A DNA stretch of 64,000 bases, from NCBI GenBank assembly GCA_964571135.1, contig CAZMZW010000002.1:186001-250000 (forward strand). The letters are read 5' to 3'. Origin of the DNA: CAZMZW01 sp964571135 (lineage in GTDB: Bacteria > Chloroflexota > Anaerolineae > Anaerolineales > Anaerolineaceae). Numbering within the stretch: position 1 is the first letter of the stretch; the number at the start of each line of letters is the position of its first letter. Of this stretch, positions 44,010-52,797 are shown one piece after another. The position numbers and the translations under genes were made by a program. The notes below the pieces were generated by a model. That model did no database searches and was not told where the DNA came from. It saw only the letters and a program-made list of their open reading frames with translations.

Positions 44010-44023
44010 CTGGGGTACTGAAT

Positions 44024-44096
44024 GGGCCCATAGCGCAGTTGGGAGCGCGTCTCAATGGCATTGAGAAGGTCGAGAGTTCGAATCTCTCTGGGTCCA
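44024..44096 (+). tRNA. tRNA-Ala (anticodon GGC)
   Basis: 73 nt, 14 bases after the first tRNA. Acceptor GGGCCCA/TGGGTCC again with G3-U70; anticodon stem TCTCA/TGAGA with loop ATGGCAT (anticodon GGC); T arm GAGAG-TTCGAAT-CTCTC; discriminator A. The D arm is identical to its neighbour, so the pair likely arose by duplication and anticodon-arm divergence. Confidence 0.93.
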
Positions 44097-44107
44097 CTGT
44101 AGATTGA

Positions 44108-44360
44108 TAGGCGATGGCAGCAGTAGTAAATCATCCCTCAGCGAATCGGGAAGAAATTGTGTGAGCCCGGTAAAGTGCCTGCGGAGCACATCAGATTGAA
44201 CTCGGCTGCTGGTTTTAAGAAACCTAGCCGGATCAGTAAATAAAAATAGCTGATCCCGGGAAAGCCCGTTAGCGCTAATCAAGCGGTCTGGAGATTCCAG
44301 ACAAGCAGGGTGGTACCGCGGAGTACACCTTCGTCCCTGAAGATGAAGGTGTTTTGTTTT
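44108..44360 (+). promoter_or_regulatory. T-box leader (leucine) controlling leuS
   Basis: The hallmark AGGGTGGTACCGCGG is at 44307-44321. Stem I closes with CAGCAG / CTGCTG; AGTA on the 5' side and GAA on the 3' side form the loop-E motif. The three bases after GAA, CTC at 44201-44203, are a Leu specifier codon. A stem III hairpin (TCTGG/CCAGA near 44287-44301) follows. The terminator is ACACCTTC / GAAGGTGT (44325-44352) plus TTTTGTTTT. Uncharged tRNA-Leu would pair with specifier and T-box bulge and stabilise the antiterminator. Confidence 0.93.
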
Positions 44361-44374
44361 AAAAGGAAATGAAA

Positions 44375-46831
44375 ATGAATAAATCTACCATGTCCGCCTA
44401 TATTCCATCAAATATTGAAGCGAAATGGCAAAAAAAATGGGAAGATGATGGAATTTATAAATCTGATATCAATACAAAGGAAAAAAAGTTTTATGCACTC
44501 ACGATGCTGCCATATCCATCTGGTAATTTGCATATTGGGCATTGGTACGCGGTAACACCCTCTGATGCTCGCGCTAGATTTATGCGTATGAAGGGCTACA
44601 ACGTGCTTTTCCCGATGGGATTTGATGCTTTTGGGTTACCAGCTGAGAATGCTGCTATCAAACATAACATTCACCCAAAGAAATGGACATATGAAAATAT
44701 TGCCAAGATGCGTGAACAGTTTAAAAGTATGGGAGCCATGTTTGATTGGCGTAGAGAGGCAATTTCGTCTGATCCTCAATATTATCTTTGGACGCAATGG
44801 TTTTTCATTCAATTCCTGAAAAATGGATTAGCATATCGCAAAATGTCTCCAGTCGATTGGTGTCCACAATGCAATACGACCCTCGCACGCGAACAAGTAT
44901 GGGGTGATGACCGTCATTGCGAACGTTGTGGTACTCCGGTAATAAAGAAAGATTTGGAACAATGGTTCTTCCGAATTACTAAATATGCGGATGAATTACT
45001 AAACTTTTCCGGTATTGATTGGCCACAGCCTGTACGCTTACGCCAGATCAATTGGATAGATCGTTCAGAAGGTGCAATTGTGGTTTTTAAAACTGAACTG
45101 GATGACCGATTGGAAGTTTTTACCACCCGGATAGATACGTTATGGGGTGCCACTTTTATGGTACTCGCACCAGAACATCCCCTGGTAAATAAAATCACTA
45201 TTCAGGATCAAAAAGAAAAAATGGATAGATACATACAAGAATCTATCCGTCAAACCGAGATTCAACGAAAATCCACGGAAAAAGTAAAAACTGGTGTTTT
45301 TACTGGCAGCTATGCGATTAATCCAGTAAATGATGAACGTATACCTATTTGGGTAGCGGATTATGTGACCATAAATTACGGTACTGGGGCAATAATGGCT
45401 GTCCCAGCCCACGATCAGCGTGATTTTGATTTTGCAAAGAAATATGACCTAAAAATACGGGTTGTTATCCAACCTGAGGGAATAGACCCCAAGACTCTTC
45501 AGGAAATTAAGAACCCAATTCCTGCCAATGGCGGGATGATCAATTCCGGAGAAATGACAGGCACTTCTGCAAAAGACGCATTTCCAAAGATGCTTAATTA
45601 TCTGATCAAAAAAGGGTTGGGTAAATCAGCAGTTAATTATGGGATTCGTGATTGGTTAATTTCCCGTCAACGCTATTGGGGAGCACCAATTCCGGTGATC
45701 TATTGCCCAAAATGTGGTGCTGTACCAGTCCCTGATGAAGATCTACCGATTCTACTGCCAGATGATGTAGCATGGAAACCGACTGGAGAAAGCCCGCTAA
45801 AGCTTCATCCCACCTGGAGATTTACCGTTTGCCCGAATTGTGGCGGAAAAGCTGAAAGGGAGACGGACACTATGGATACCTTTATGTGTTCTTCCTGGTA
45901 TCACTTACGTTATTTAAGCCCTGATTATCAAGAAGGTCCTTTTCAAAAAGACGAATACGATTACTGGATGCCGGTGGATACCTATACGGGAGGGGCGGAG
46001 CATTCCACCATGCACCTCATTTACACACGGTTCTTCCATAAAGCCTGTCGTGACCTGGGAATTGTTAAAGGTGACGAACCGATGCTGCAATTACGAAATC
46101 AAGGACAGATCCTTGGTCCAGATGGGCAGCGGATGAGCAAATCCCGAGGAAATGTCATCGATCCCGATGAACAGGTTAGATTATACGGAGCGGATACAGT
46201 CCGTGCATTTTTAATGTTCGGTTATCGTTGGGCGGAAGGCGGACCGTGGGAACCAGGAAATATTCAGGGTGTCAACCGATGGTTAAACCGTGTCTGGAAT
46301 ACCTTATTGGAAGATGGTGAAGAAAAACAGGCCAATGAAGAAATTCAGAAAAAATTGCGCAGAAAAACTCACCAGACTTTAAAAGCAGTGACCAGGGATT
46401 TTAAAACCTTTGAATTCAATACGATTGTATCCGGGTTAATGGAATTGATGAACTTAATGGTTGAAGCCAAGCAGTCTGGTGCTTTTGGAACTAAAACCTG
46501 GGAAGATACAGTCGATATTTATTTACATATGCTGGCACCGGTTACCCCTCATATTGCTGAAGAAATCTGGCACTTATTGGGAAATAAATCCTCAATTCAT
46601 CTGCAACCATGGCCGATTGTAGATGAAGCGGCAACGATTGAGGAAGAGATAACATTGGTAGTTCAGGTCAATGGTAAAGTGAAGGACCGAATTTCAGCTC
46701 CAACGGACATTAATGAAATTGAAGCAAAAGCCAAAGCATTGGCGAGCCCCATCGTGCAAAAAATTCTTGATGGTAAACCACCTCAAAAGATAATTTATGT
46801 CCCTGGAAGGTTAATCAATATTGTGAAATAG
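44375..46831 (+). CDS. leuS: Leucyl-tRNA synthetase
   Basis: Class Ia synthetase charging tRNA-Leu. HIGH motif YPSGNLHIGHWYAV near 50, zinc-ribbon cysteines CPQCNTT and CERCGTP, the CP1 editing domain (TTRIDTLWGATFM, VPAHDQRDFDFA), the catalytic YWGAPIPVIYCPKCG and KMSKS as RMSKSRGNVIDP near 586. I choose the ATG at 44375, giving 818 residues, because AAAAGGA lies 8 bases before it; an ATG at 44369 is too close to that site. Expression is governed by the T-box and a strong terminator follows. Confidence 0.97.
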   Translation: MNKSTMSAYIPSNIEAKWQKKWEDDGIYKSDINTKEKKFYALTMLPYPSGNLHIGHWYAVTPSDARARFMRMKGYNVLFPMGFDAFGLPAENAAIKHNIHPKKWTYENIAKMREQFKSMGAMFDWRREAISSDPQYYLWTQWFFIQFLKNGLAYRKMSPVDWCPQCNTTLAREQVWGDDRHCERCGTPVIKKDLEQWFFRITKYADELLNFSGIDWPQPVRLRQINWIDRSEGAIVVFKTELDDRLEVFTTRIDTLWGATFMVLAPEHPLVNKITIQDQKEKMDRYIQESIRQTEIQRKSTEKVKTGVFTGSYAINPVNDERIPIWVADYVTINYGTGAIMAVPAHDQRDFDFAKKYDLKIRVVIQPEGIDPKTLQEIKNPIPANGGMINSGEMTGTSAKDAFPKMLNYLIKKGLGKSAVNYGIRDWLISRQRYWGAPIPVIYCPKCGAVPVPDEDLPILLPDDVAWKPTGESPLKLHPTWRFTVCPNCGGKAERETDTMDTFMCSSWYHLRYLSPDYQEGPFQKDEYDYWMPVDTYTGGAEHSTMHLIYTRFFHKACRDLGIVKGDEPMLQLRNQGQILGPDGQRMSKSRGNVIDPDEQVRLYGADTVRAFLMFGYRWAEGGPWEPGNIQGVNRWLNRVWNTLLEDGEEKQANEEIQKKLRRKTHQTLKAVTRDFKTFEFNTIVSGLMELMNLMVEAKQSGAFGTKTWEDTVDIYLHMLAPVTPHIAEEIWHLLGNKSSIHLQPWPIVDEAATIEEEITLVVQVNGKVKDRISAPTDINEIEAKAKALASPIVQKILDGKPPQKIIYVPGRLINIVK

Positions 46832-46847
46832 AGGTTAAATATTTCAT

Positions 46848-46885
46848 AAAAAATGGGATTGAGTACCCTCAATCCCATTTTTTAT
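46848..46885 (+). terminator. Strong intrinsic terminator of leuS
   Basis: A 16-bp perfect stem AAAAAATGGGATTGAG / CTCAATCCCATTTTTT with a 4-base loop, followed by TATTT. Confidence 0.93.
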
Positions 46886-46978
46886 TTACAAACTTTTTAC
46901 AAATTGAATGAACTTTGATTACTCTATATTCCTAAAATGGTATTTGTAAGTCGAGAATCTTTGATTAAGGAGTAAAAG

Positions 46979-47557
46979 ATGAGTATTAGACACGGTTTAA
47001 ATAAAAAATGGTTGACTTTACTTGTAGTTTTAATGCTTGTTGGTGGACTTAGCGCTGCACTGCCTATAGGAACTGTTTATGCAGAATCAGATGGGGTTCC
47101 CACATCAATACCCACACCTTCTGAAAAACCCATTGGTATTGTAATCCCTGGGATTATTCTTGAAAGGGTGCATAAATTCCAAACAAGGATCATCGAAATT
47201 CTGGGTAATCAGCTTAATAATGCAAATAAAGTTGAAACCAAAGCTCAACTTCGAATTACAGAATTGAAGCAACAGGGGAAAGATGTATCCGCCCTCGAAG
47301 ATGCGTTGAATAAATTTTATAACTTGATTGCATTGGCAAAACAAGCCAAAGATAGTGCTTCAGCGACTTTGATTTTACAAAAAGGATTTGATACTCAAGG
47401 TAAGGTTTCTGATCCTAAATTGGCGCGGGAAACTAACAAGAGTGTGGAGGAAAATATCAGAGTCTGCAGGGAAAATATCGTTCAAGCACTGAAAACAATT
47501 GCAGGCGGATTAAAATTATATAAACAGCAAAATTCCCTCCAACCTTCCGGTATGTAA
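46979..47557 (+). CDS. Secreted helical protein, unknown function
   Basis: 192 residues with a Sec signal peptide: a basic start, hydrophobic LTLLVVLMLVGGLSAAL, and a VYA-ES cleavage site near residue 35. A short Ser/Thr/Pro segment is followed by about 130 residues of predicted helix rich in Lys, Gln and Asn (RITELKQQGKDVSALEDALN, LAKQAKDSASATLILQ). A single Cys remains in mature sequence. The start has AAGGAG upstream. Standalone gene between the leuS terminator and the convergent tsaC. No family recognised. Confidence 0.7.
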   Translation: MSIRHGLNKKWLTLLVVLMLVGGLSAALPIGTVYAESDGVPTSIPTPSEKPIGIVIPGIILERVHKFQTRIIEILGNQLNNANKVETKAQLRITELKQQGKDVSALEDALNKFYNLIALAKQAKDSASATLILQKGFDTQGKVSDPKLARETNKSVEENIRVCRENIVQALKTIAGGLKLYKQQNSLQPSGM

Positions 47558-47564
47558 ATTAAAT

Positions 47565-47595
47565 AAAAGTGTTGGCTAATCCTAAAACCACTTTT
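47565..47595 (+). terminator. Weak terminator-like hairpin
   Basis: AAAAGTG / CACTTTT with a 17-base loop just after the secreted-protein gene. The T-run is part of the stem and the loop is large, so function is doubtful. Confidence 0.3.
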
Positions 47596-47631
47596 CCAAA
47601 ATATTTTAGAACCGTAATAATTGAATAGCTA

Positions 47632-48267
47632 TTAAATGAGGTTGAAAATCTCTTCAGAAGTAATTGGACCTTCTCGCAGGATTTTAATTTCAGGTCCGCT
47701 GCAATCTGCTACTGTGGAGGGCAAGGCCAATGGACTTTGTCCTCCATCGATGATTAGATCAATTTTTTCATTTAGCGCATCTGCAACCTCCATCGCATTG
47801 TGTGCTTCAATTTGACCGCTCAGATTAGCTGATGTAGTTGCCAGAGGTCCGACCTTTTCGATAAATTTTAATAACCAGGTATGTTTGGGCATTCGGATAC
47901 CCACGGTGGGATAAGGGGAAAGGTTTCCAGGTAATGTGGGTTTACGGTTTACTATTATGGTGAGTGCGCCTGGCCAAAATACCATGACAAGCTTTTTTGT
48001 TTTTTCATTTATTGGCAGGGCGATCAGGTCCAGTTGTTTCAAATTTCCAATTAATATGGGTAATGCTTTGTTGGAATCCCTGCCTTTAATGGAAAAGATT
48101 TTTTCAATTGCTTCGGAATTAAATGCCAGACAGGCAATTCCGTACACAGTATCTGTTGGAAATGCAATTACCCCGTTGTTCAAGAGCATGTGAGTTGCAT
48201 TGGTTATTGCTTCCGGGTCATTTATTGAGATAATTAATGGTTTAGGCATGTGTAATATTTTATTCAT
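47632..48267 (-). CDS. tsaC: Threonylcarbamoyl-AMP synthase (YrdC/Sua5 type)
   Basis: Makes the precursor for the t6A modification of ANN-decoding tRNAs. 211 residues of a single YrdC domain: GVIAFPTDTVYGIACLA near 33, FSIKGRDSNKALPILI, FWPGALTIIV and PLATTSANLSGQ. It lacks the extra Sua5 C-terminal domain. The start ATG overlaps the prmC stop by 4 bases (ATGA), supporting the longer N-terminus over an internal ATG at residue 7. Third gene of prfA-prmC-tsaC. Confidence 0.95.
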   Translation of the reverse strand: MNKILHMPKPLIISINDPEAITNATHMLLNNGVIAFPTDTVYGIACLAFNSEAIEKIFSIKGRDSNKALPILIGNLKQLDLIALPINEKTKKLVMVFWPGALTIIVNRKPTLPGNLSPYPTVGIRMPKHTWLLKFIEKVGPLATTSANLSGQIEAHNAMEVADALNEKIDLIIDGGQSPLALPSTVADCSGPEIKILREGPITSEEIFNLI

Positions 48268-49100
48268 TCAATCTGAACTATTAAAAGGCGGGGCAGGTGA
48301 GCCAGGTCATCCATAACCTGAATTGAAGTATCACGAAAAAAAAGGGTGGCAATTTCCAAAATAGCATTTTTCTGCGTACTTTCAATTTCCATAAGAAGCA
48401 TACTCTTGCCAGATAAATAGCCTTGCGCAACCCTTAAAAAGTTTCTGATATAAAAAAGCCCATCCTTTCCACCATCTAACGCCTTGATGGGTTCATATTT
48501 ACTTAAAGGAAGTCTTTGAATGGACAAAGAAGGAATATAAGGCAAGTTGGCACATATTAGATCAAATTTTTTAGAAATACAATCTAGGAGATTGGATTGG
48601 ATAAGCAGAATATTATTAAGAGAATGTTGGAGGATATTCTGTTTCGCTATATTCAAAGCGGCGAATGAAATATCCGTGGCATAAATTTGAAGATTGGGAA
48701 TTTGCTTTGATAAAGAAATTGAAATACATCCTGATCCGGTACCAATCTCGGCCATGGAACGCTGTGAAGGATTTGCATGCAGCCATGTTAGAGCATTTTC
48801 AACCAATAATTCTGTTTCCGGTCTGGGGATCAATACAGATGGATTGACAATAAAATCCAACCCAAAAAATGACCAATGACCGATTAAATAAGCCAAAGGC
48901 TCACCGGAAATCAATCGTTCCAGAAGGCCGTCAAGTTGCAGAATATGCGAATCACTTAGAAGAATATCTTCATTCGAGATAAGCTGCGGTTTTGTTTTAT
49001 TTAATATATAAGAGAGCAGAACCCAGAGAGAAGAAACGGGTTCTTGAGGAGAACGAAAAAGTTTTTTCTTTGCTTCAATTAACCAATCGCGAATCCGAAT
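48264..49100 (-). CDS. prmC: Release-factor glutamine methyltransferase with apparent ATT start
   Basis: Methylates the GGQ glutamine of release factors. A frame starting at the first conventional codon (TTG, 48914) would lack the N-terminal domain. But the frame stays open for 62 further codons and reads like the PrmC N-terminal domain (IRDWLIEAKKKLF, SSLWVLLSYILNKTKPQL, DGLLERLISGEPLAYLIG). No ATG, GTG or TTG exists in that stretch. ATT at 49100 lies 9 bases after AGGAG, giving 278 residues, the normal length. SAM motif EIGTGSGCISISL; the catalytic motif is ANLPY instead of the common NPPY. prfA ends in the same frame at 49107. Confidence 0.85.
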   Translation of the reverse strand: MRIRDWLIEAKKKLFRSPQEPVSSLWVLLSYILNKTKPQLISNEDILLSDSHILQLDGLLERLISGEPLAYLIGHWSFFGLDFIVNPSVLIPRPETELLVENALTWLHANPSQRSMAEIGTGSGCISISLSKQIPNLQIYATDISFAALNIAKQNILQHSLNNILLIQSNLLDCISKKFDLICANLPYIPSLSIQRLPLSKYEPIKALDGGKDGLFYIRNFLRVAQGYLSGKSMLLMEIESTQKNAILEIATLFFRDTSIQVMDDLAHLPRLLIVQIE

Positions 49101-49106
49101 AGCTAA

Positions 49107-50180
49107 TTACTCCTGTTCTTTTTCTGTAATGGATAGACGGTCAGATTCATCGCGTTGGGACAGATCATCAATAAAGAAATCCAAATCACCCGAAAGTATC
49201 GCTGGAAGATTATGGGATGAGGTGTTGATTCGATGGTCGGTTACACGAGATTGGGGGTAATTATAGGTTCTAATCTTTTCAGAACGCTGTCCTGATCCTA
49301 CCTGGGAAAGACGGGTGGAATCTCTTTCAGCTTTTCTTTTTTCTTCCTCGATCTCAAATAATCGGGCACGCAAAATGCTTAATGCGCGGACCCGATTCTG
49401 TAATTGTGATCTTTCATCCTGGCAGGCCACAACCATTCCAGATGGCAGATGGGTAATGCGGACAGCAGTGGCATTCTTCTGCACATTTTGCCCCCCAGCT
49501 CCCGATGATCGAAATACATCTATCCTTAAATCAGATTCAGGTATTTGAATGTCAACCTCTTCTGCTTCGGCTAATACCGCAACTGTAATAGTGGATGTGT
49601 GAATTCGTCCTTGAGCTTCAGTGGCTGGCACCCGTTGGACCCGGTGGACACCGGATTCGAATTTCAACCTTGAAAAAGCGCCTTTTCCCTTTATCATGAA
49701 AATAATTTCCTTAAACCCTCCTAGTCCGATATCGTTCTGGGAAAGTATTTCGATTTTCCAGTTTTTTCTCTCGGAATAACGGACATACATACGGTAAAGG
49801 TCTGCAGCAAATAATGCGGCTTCATCACCCCCAGTACCAGCCCGAATTTCCATGATCACATTACGTTGGTCGCGAGGATCTTTTGGGATTAAGAGGTTCT
49901 TAAGGTCCAATTCCAACGGAGCCAATTGTGGCTCGAGGGTTTTAAGATCTTCAAGCGCGAGAGAGTGCATTTCCTCGTCGTCGGTTTCAATCAATTGTCT
50001 GGCTTCTGCAATTGATTTTATTATTTGACGATAATGTTTCGCCTTGGTTACAATATCATCCAATCCTGATCGCTCTTTGGATAATTCGGCCACTTTCTGG
50101 TAATCATTTGCGTTTTGTTCAATCAACCGGGTTAATTCTTCAAACCGGGCTTCGATCGAAATTAAATTATCAAGAAGCAT
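49107..50180 (-). CDS. prfA: Peptide chain release factor 1
   Basis: Ends translation at UAA and UAG. 357 residues from the ATG at 50180 (MLLDNLISIEARFEEL); the frame extends 34 codons upstream with no family resemblance. GTGGDEAALFAADLYRMY near 116, the stop-recognition PAT in HRVQRVPATEAQGRIHTS, and the peptidyl-hydrolysis motif SSGAGGQNVQ near 230. The gene for its modifying enzyme, prmC, follows in frame after a single TAA. RidA is divergent 113 bases away. Confidence 0.96.
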   Translation of the reverse strand: MLLDNLISIEARFEELTRLIEQNANDYQKVAELSKERSGLDDIVTKAKHYRQIIKSIAEARQLIETDDEEMHSLALEDLKTLEPQLAPLELDLKNLLIPKDPRDQRNVIMEIRAGTGGDEAALFAADLYRMYVRYSERKNWKIEILSQNDIGLGGFKEIIFMIKGKGAFSRLKFESGVHRVQRVPATEAQGRIHTSTITVAVLAEAEEVDIQIPESDLRIDVFRSSGAGGQNVQKNATAVRITHLPSGMVVACQDERSQLQNRVRALSILRARLFEIEEEKRKAERDSTRLSQVGSGQRSEKIRTYNYPQSRVTDHRINTSSHNLPAILSGDLDFFIDDLSQRDESDRLSITEKEQE

Positions 50181-50293
50181 ATAAAATAGTCCAATACTAA
50201 TATTTGATTTAGAATAAAAATTATACCAGTCAACATTTTGTACAATTACGATTATTACCAAATAAATCTGTCTATAGACCAAAGGAGATCAAT

Positions 50294-50719
50294 ATGTGTG
50301 ATTGTTGTGAAAGAAAAATCGTCAAATCAGATAAAGTCCCTCAGCCGATAGCACCTTATTCTATTGCTGTGAAAGCATGTCGTTTTATCTTTATATCGGG
50401 TCAATTAGGTTTAGATCCTCAAAGCGGCAATATGGTTTCAGGAACAGTTGTAGAGCAAACCAGACAGGCATTGAATAATATTAAAAACATTCTTGAATCC
50501 GCGCAATGCAGACTAAAGGATGTAGTTAAAACAACCGTTTTCCTCAAGGAAATAAAGGATTTCGCATCATTAAATGAAGTTTATGCAGAATTTTTCAAAC
50601 AGGATCCACCAGCCCGTTCAGCAATTCAAGTAGCAGGATTGCCAAAAGATGGATTAGTGGAAATTGAAGCAGTCGCAATAGTAGATAACAAATGTTCATG
50701 TGGTGATAATGACAAATGA
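50294..50719 (+). CDS. RidA-family protein with cysteine-rich tails
   Basis: 141 residues. The core is a Rid/YjgF domain (SDKVPQPIAPYSIAVKAC, FISGQLGLDPQSG, VVKTTVFLKEIKDF, PPARSAIQVAGLPKDGLVEI) with the active-site Arg conserved, indicating 2-aminoacrylate-type imine deaminase activity. Unusually it has Cys2, Cys4 and Cys5 at the N-terminus and Cys134, Cys136 in CSCGDN at the end, which canonical RidA lacks. The start is firm: AAAGGAG lies 6 bases upstream. Its stop overlaps the response regulator start (ATGA). The tails could bind a metal or form disulfides; this is inference. Confidence 0.88.
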   Translation: MCDCCERKIVKSDKVPQPIAPYSIAVKACRFIFISGQLGLDPQSGNMVSGTVVEQTRQALNNIKNILESAQCRLKDVVKTTVFLKEIKDFASLNEVYAEFFKQDPPARSAIQVAGLPKDGLVEIEAVAIVDNKCSCGDNDK

Positions 50720-51396
50720 AAAAAAAGCATATTTTGATTGTTGATGATGAATCCAATATTATTGAGCTGGTTCGTGTGTATTTGGAACAGGAGGGATACC
50801 AGTTGATCTCTTCTTTGGATGGAGAATCAGCAATTCAAAAAATACATAGTGAATCACCTTCATTAGTTGTTTTGGATGTGATGTTGCCAGTGTTGGATGG
50901 GTTTGAAGTGTGTAAAAAATTGCGTGCAGAAGGAAACCAAATCCCAATCATAATGTTGACCGCCCGTGATGATGATATTGATAAAATTATAGGGCTTGAA
51001 TTAGGTGCTGACGATTATTTAACAAAACCATTTAATCCTCGTGAACTGGTGGCGCGCATTAAAGCGGTATTGCGTCGTGATTCTTATCATGCTCAAAAAG
51101 AACAGCAGATTTTACAGGCAGGCGAATTAGTTTTAAACCTTTCCAGGCGTGAAGCGAAATGCGCAGGTATAAGCATTGACCTGCGCACTCAGGAATTTGA
51201 AGTATTAAAGGTGCTAATTGAACATCCTGGATGGGTTTTTAGTCGTGAAAAATTGTTGAGTCTTGCATGGGGATTTGATTTTTACGGCCAGACTCGTACT
51301 GTGGATGTCCACATTGCCCAGATCCGCAGAAAGTTGAAATGCTGTGATGTGGATATCGAAACTGTAACAGGCATTGGATATAAGCTGGTAATTTGA
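50716..51396 (+). CDS. OmpR-family response regulator
   Basis: 226 residues: receiver domain with acidic pocket Asp10-Asp11, phosphoacceptor Asp54 in VVLDVMLPVLDG, Thr in IIMLTARDDD and Lys in DDYLTKPFNPREL. The C-terminal winged-helix domain contains LTF-type SREKLLSLAWGFDF and TVDVHIAQIRRKLK. It is encoded between RidA (4-base overlap) and its kinase (4-base overlap), and probably regulates this operon and/or other envelope genes. Confidence 0.95.
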   Translation: MKKKHILIVDDESNIIELVRVYLEQEGYQLISSLDGESAIQKIHSESPSLVVLDVMLPVLDGFEVCKKLRAEGNQIPIIMLTARDDDIDKIIGLELGADDYLTKPFNPRELVARIKAVLRRDSYHAQKEQQILQAGELVLNLSRREAKCAGISIDLRTQEFEVLKVLIEHPGWVFSREKLLSLAWGFDFYGQTRTVDVHIAQIRRKLKCCDVDIETVTGIGYKLVI

Positions 51397-52796
51397 TGTT
51401 CAATTCTCTAAGTTCAAGATTAGGGTTAACCTATGCAATCCTAATTATGATTGTTCTTTGCGGCGTTGGATTTGGACTTTTCCTTTCTTTACAGCAAAGT
51501 CCCCTTCTTTACCGAACCTCTTATTCTCGTTTGGCGATTGCCAAGGCAGTTCTTCTTCCGCGTCTTCAATCCTTACAACTGGATCGAATTGAACAATTAA
51601 AGACAACTATAAAACGCGAATCCCCTAATTTCCAAATTCGAGTGGCAATTCTCAATGATCAGGGAAATGTAGTATTTGATTCGGATTCAAAGGCTTCCAC
51701 TTTTTTTCCCATTATTAGTGACCCTCAAAAAATCAGTGATAAACCAGAAAACCAAGTGGACATATTTCGCGATAATACCGGAAAAGTATGGTTCTTCACG
51801 GTTACCAGGATTACTGATTTATATTATCTTTTTTTGACCCTTCCGCGTCCTGTGTTGCCATTGCGAACAATACTGCAAGATGAATTCCTTGGGCCATTAA
51901 TTGAAGCGGGATTAATTGCATTTCTGATCGCATTACTTTTCAGTTTGGTGTTGACACGATGGATTTCAAAACCGCTAAATAAAATGGCTAAAACTGCACA
52001 TTCGCTCGCTGAGGGTGATTATCAGGATATCCCTTTAGAAGGTCCGGATGAAATTCAACAATTGGCGTCTGTTTTGAATGAAATGAGCCGAAAAGTGCAA
52101 CAGAGCTCACTTTCCCAGCGTGAATTTGTTGCCAATGTTTCTCACGAATTAAAAACACCAATCACTTCAATCCAGGGATTTGCCCAGGCGATTCTGGATG
52201 GAACCGTGAATACAAAGGGAACAATAAAAAAAGCTGGACAAGTCATTCTTAATGAAACGAATCGGCTATATCGGCTTGTCACGGATCTTCTAATCCTTGC
52301 CCGACTTGAAGCAGGTACGGCGGACCTAAAAAATGAGGAAGTGAAAATCAATACAATTCTTCAAAATACTATTGAAAAATTCACATTAATCGCCGGAAAA
52401 TCTCATATCACACTCATTGACCGTTTTGAGACTGACGTTTCAGTTCTGGGAGATGGTGATCGGTTAGCACAAGTCTTTTCTAACCTGATCGATAATGCCA
52501 TAAAATATTCTCCACCCAACTCATGTGTTGAGATTCTTACAAAAAAAGTTAGCGAATCTATCGTTATTTTGATTGAGGATAGTGGACCGGGAATAAAGAA
52601 AGAAGATGCATTAAAAGTATTTGAGCGTTTCTATCAGGTAGATAAATCCCGCAAGGGTGGGGAAGGGCGTGGTGTAGGTTTGGGATTGGCGATTACTAAA
52701 CAGATAGTTGATGCGCATAGCGGGGAAATCTGGGTGGAGAGTGATGGGAAAAATGGCAGTACTTTTATGGTAAAACTACCACTTAAAAAAGATTGA
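51393..52796 (+). CDS. Sensor histidine kinase
   Basis: 467 residues: membrane helix near 10-28, an external sensor loop of about 140 residues, a second helix near 168-190, HAMP, then HisKA with NVSHELKTPITSIQGF (His251) and HATPase with N box LIDNAIKYSPP, G1 DSGPGIKKED and G2 GRGVGLGLAI. All catalytic boxes are intact. The sensor loop has no recognised domain. One base separates it from the next gene, so it is coupled to the polysaccharide genes. Confidence 0.95.
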   Translation: MMFNSLSSRLGLTYAILIMIVLCGVGFGLFLSLQQSPLLYRTSYSRLAIAKAVLLPRLQSLQLDRIEQLKTTIKRESPNFQIRVAILNDQGNVVFDSDSKASTFFPIISDPQKISDKPENQVDIFRDNTGKVWFFTVTRITDLYYLFLTLPRPVLPLRTILQDEFLGPLIEAGLIAFLIALLFSLVLTRWISKPLNKMAKTAHSLAEGDYQDIPLEGPDEIQQLASVLNEMSRKVQQSSLSQREFVANVSHELKTPITSIQGFAQAILDGTVNTKGTIKKAGQVILNETNRLYRLVTDLLILARLEAGTADLKNEEVKINTILQNTIEKFTLIAGKSHITLIDRFETDVSVLGDGDRLAQVFSNLIDNAIKYSPPNSCVEILTKKVSESIVILIEDSGPGIKKEDALKVFERFYQVDKSRKGGEGRGVGLGLAITKQIVDAHSGEIWVESDGKNGSTFMVKLPLKKD

Positions 52797-52797
52797 A

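Noticed and set aside
43886..44134. Minus-strand frames encoding peptides with IRTLDLLNAIETRSQLRY-like sequence
   Set aside because: These are antisense readings of the two tRNA-Ala genes, a well-known source of false proteins.
48912..48914. TTG as the start of prmC
   Set aside because: It would remove a recognisable N-terminal domain encoded by an open in-frame stretch, and it has only a weak ribosome-binding site.
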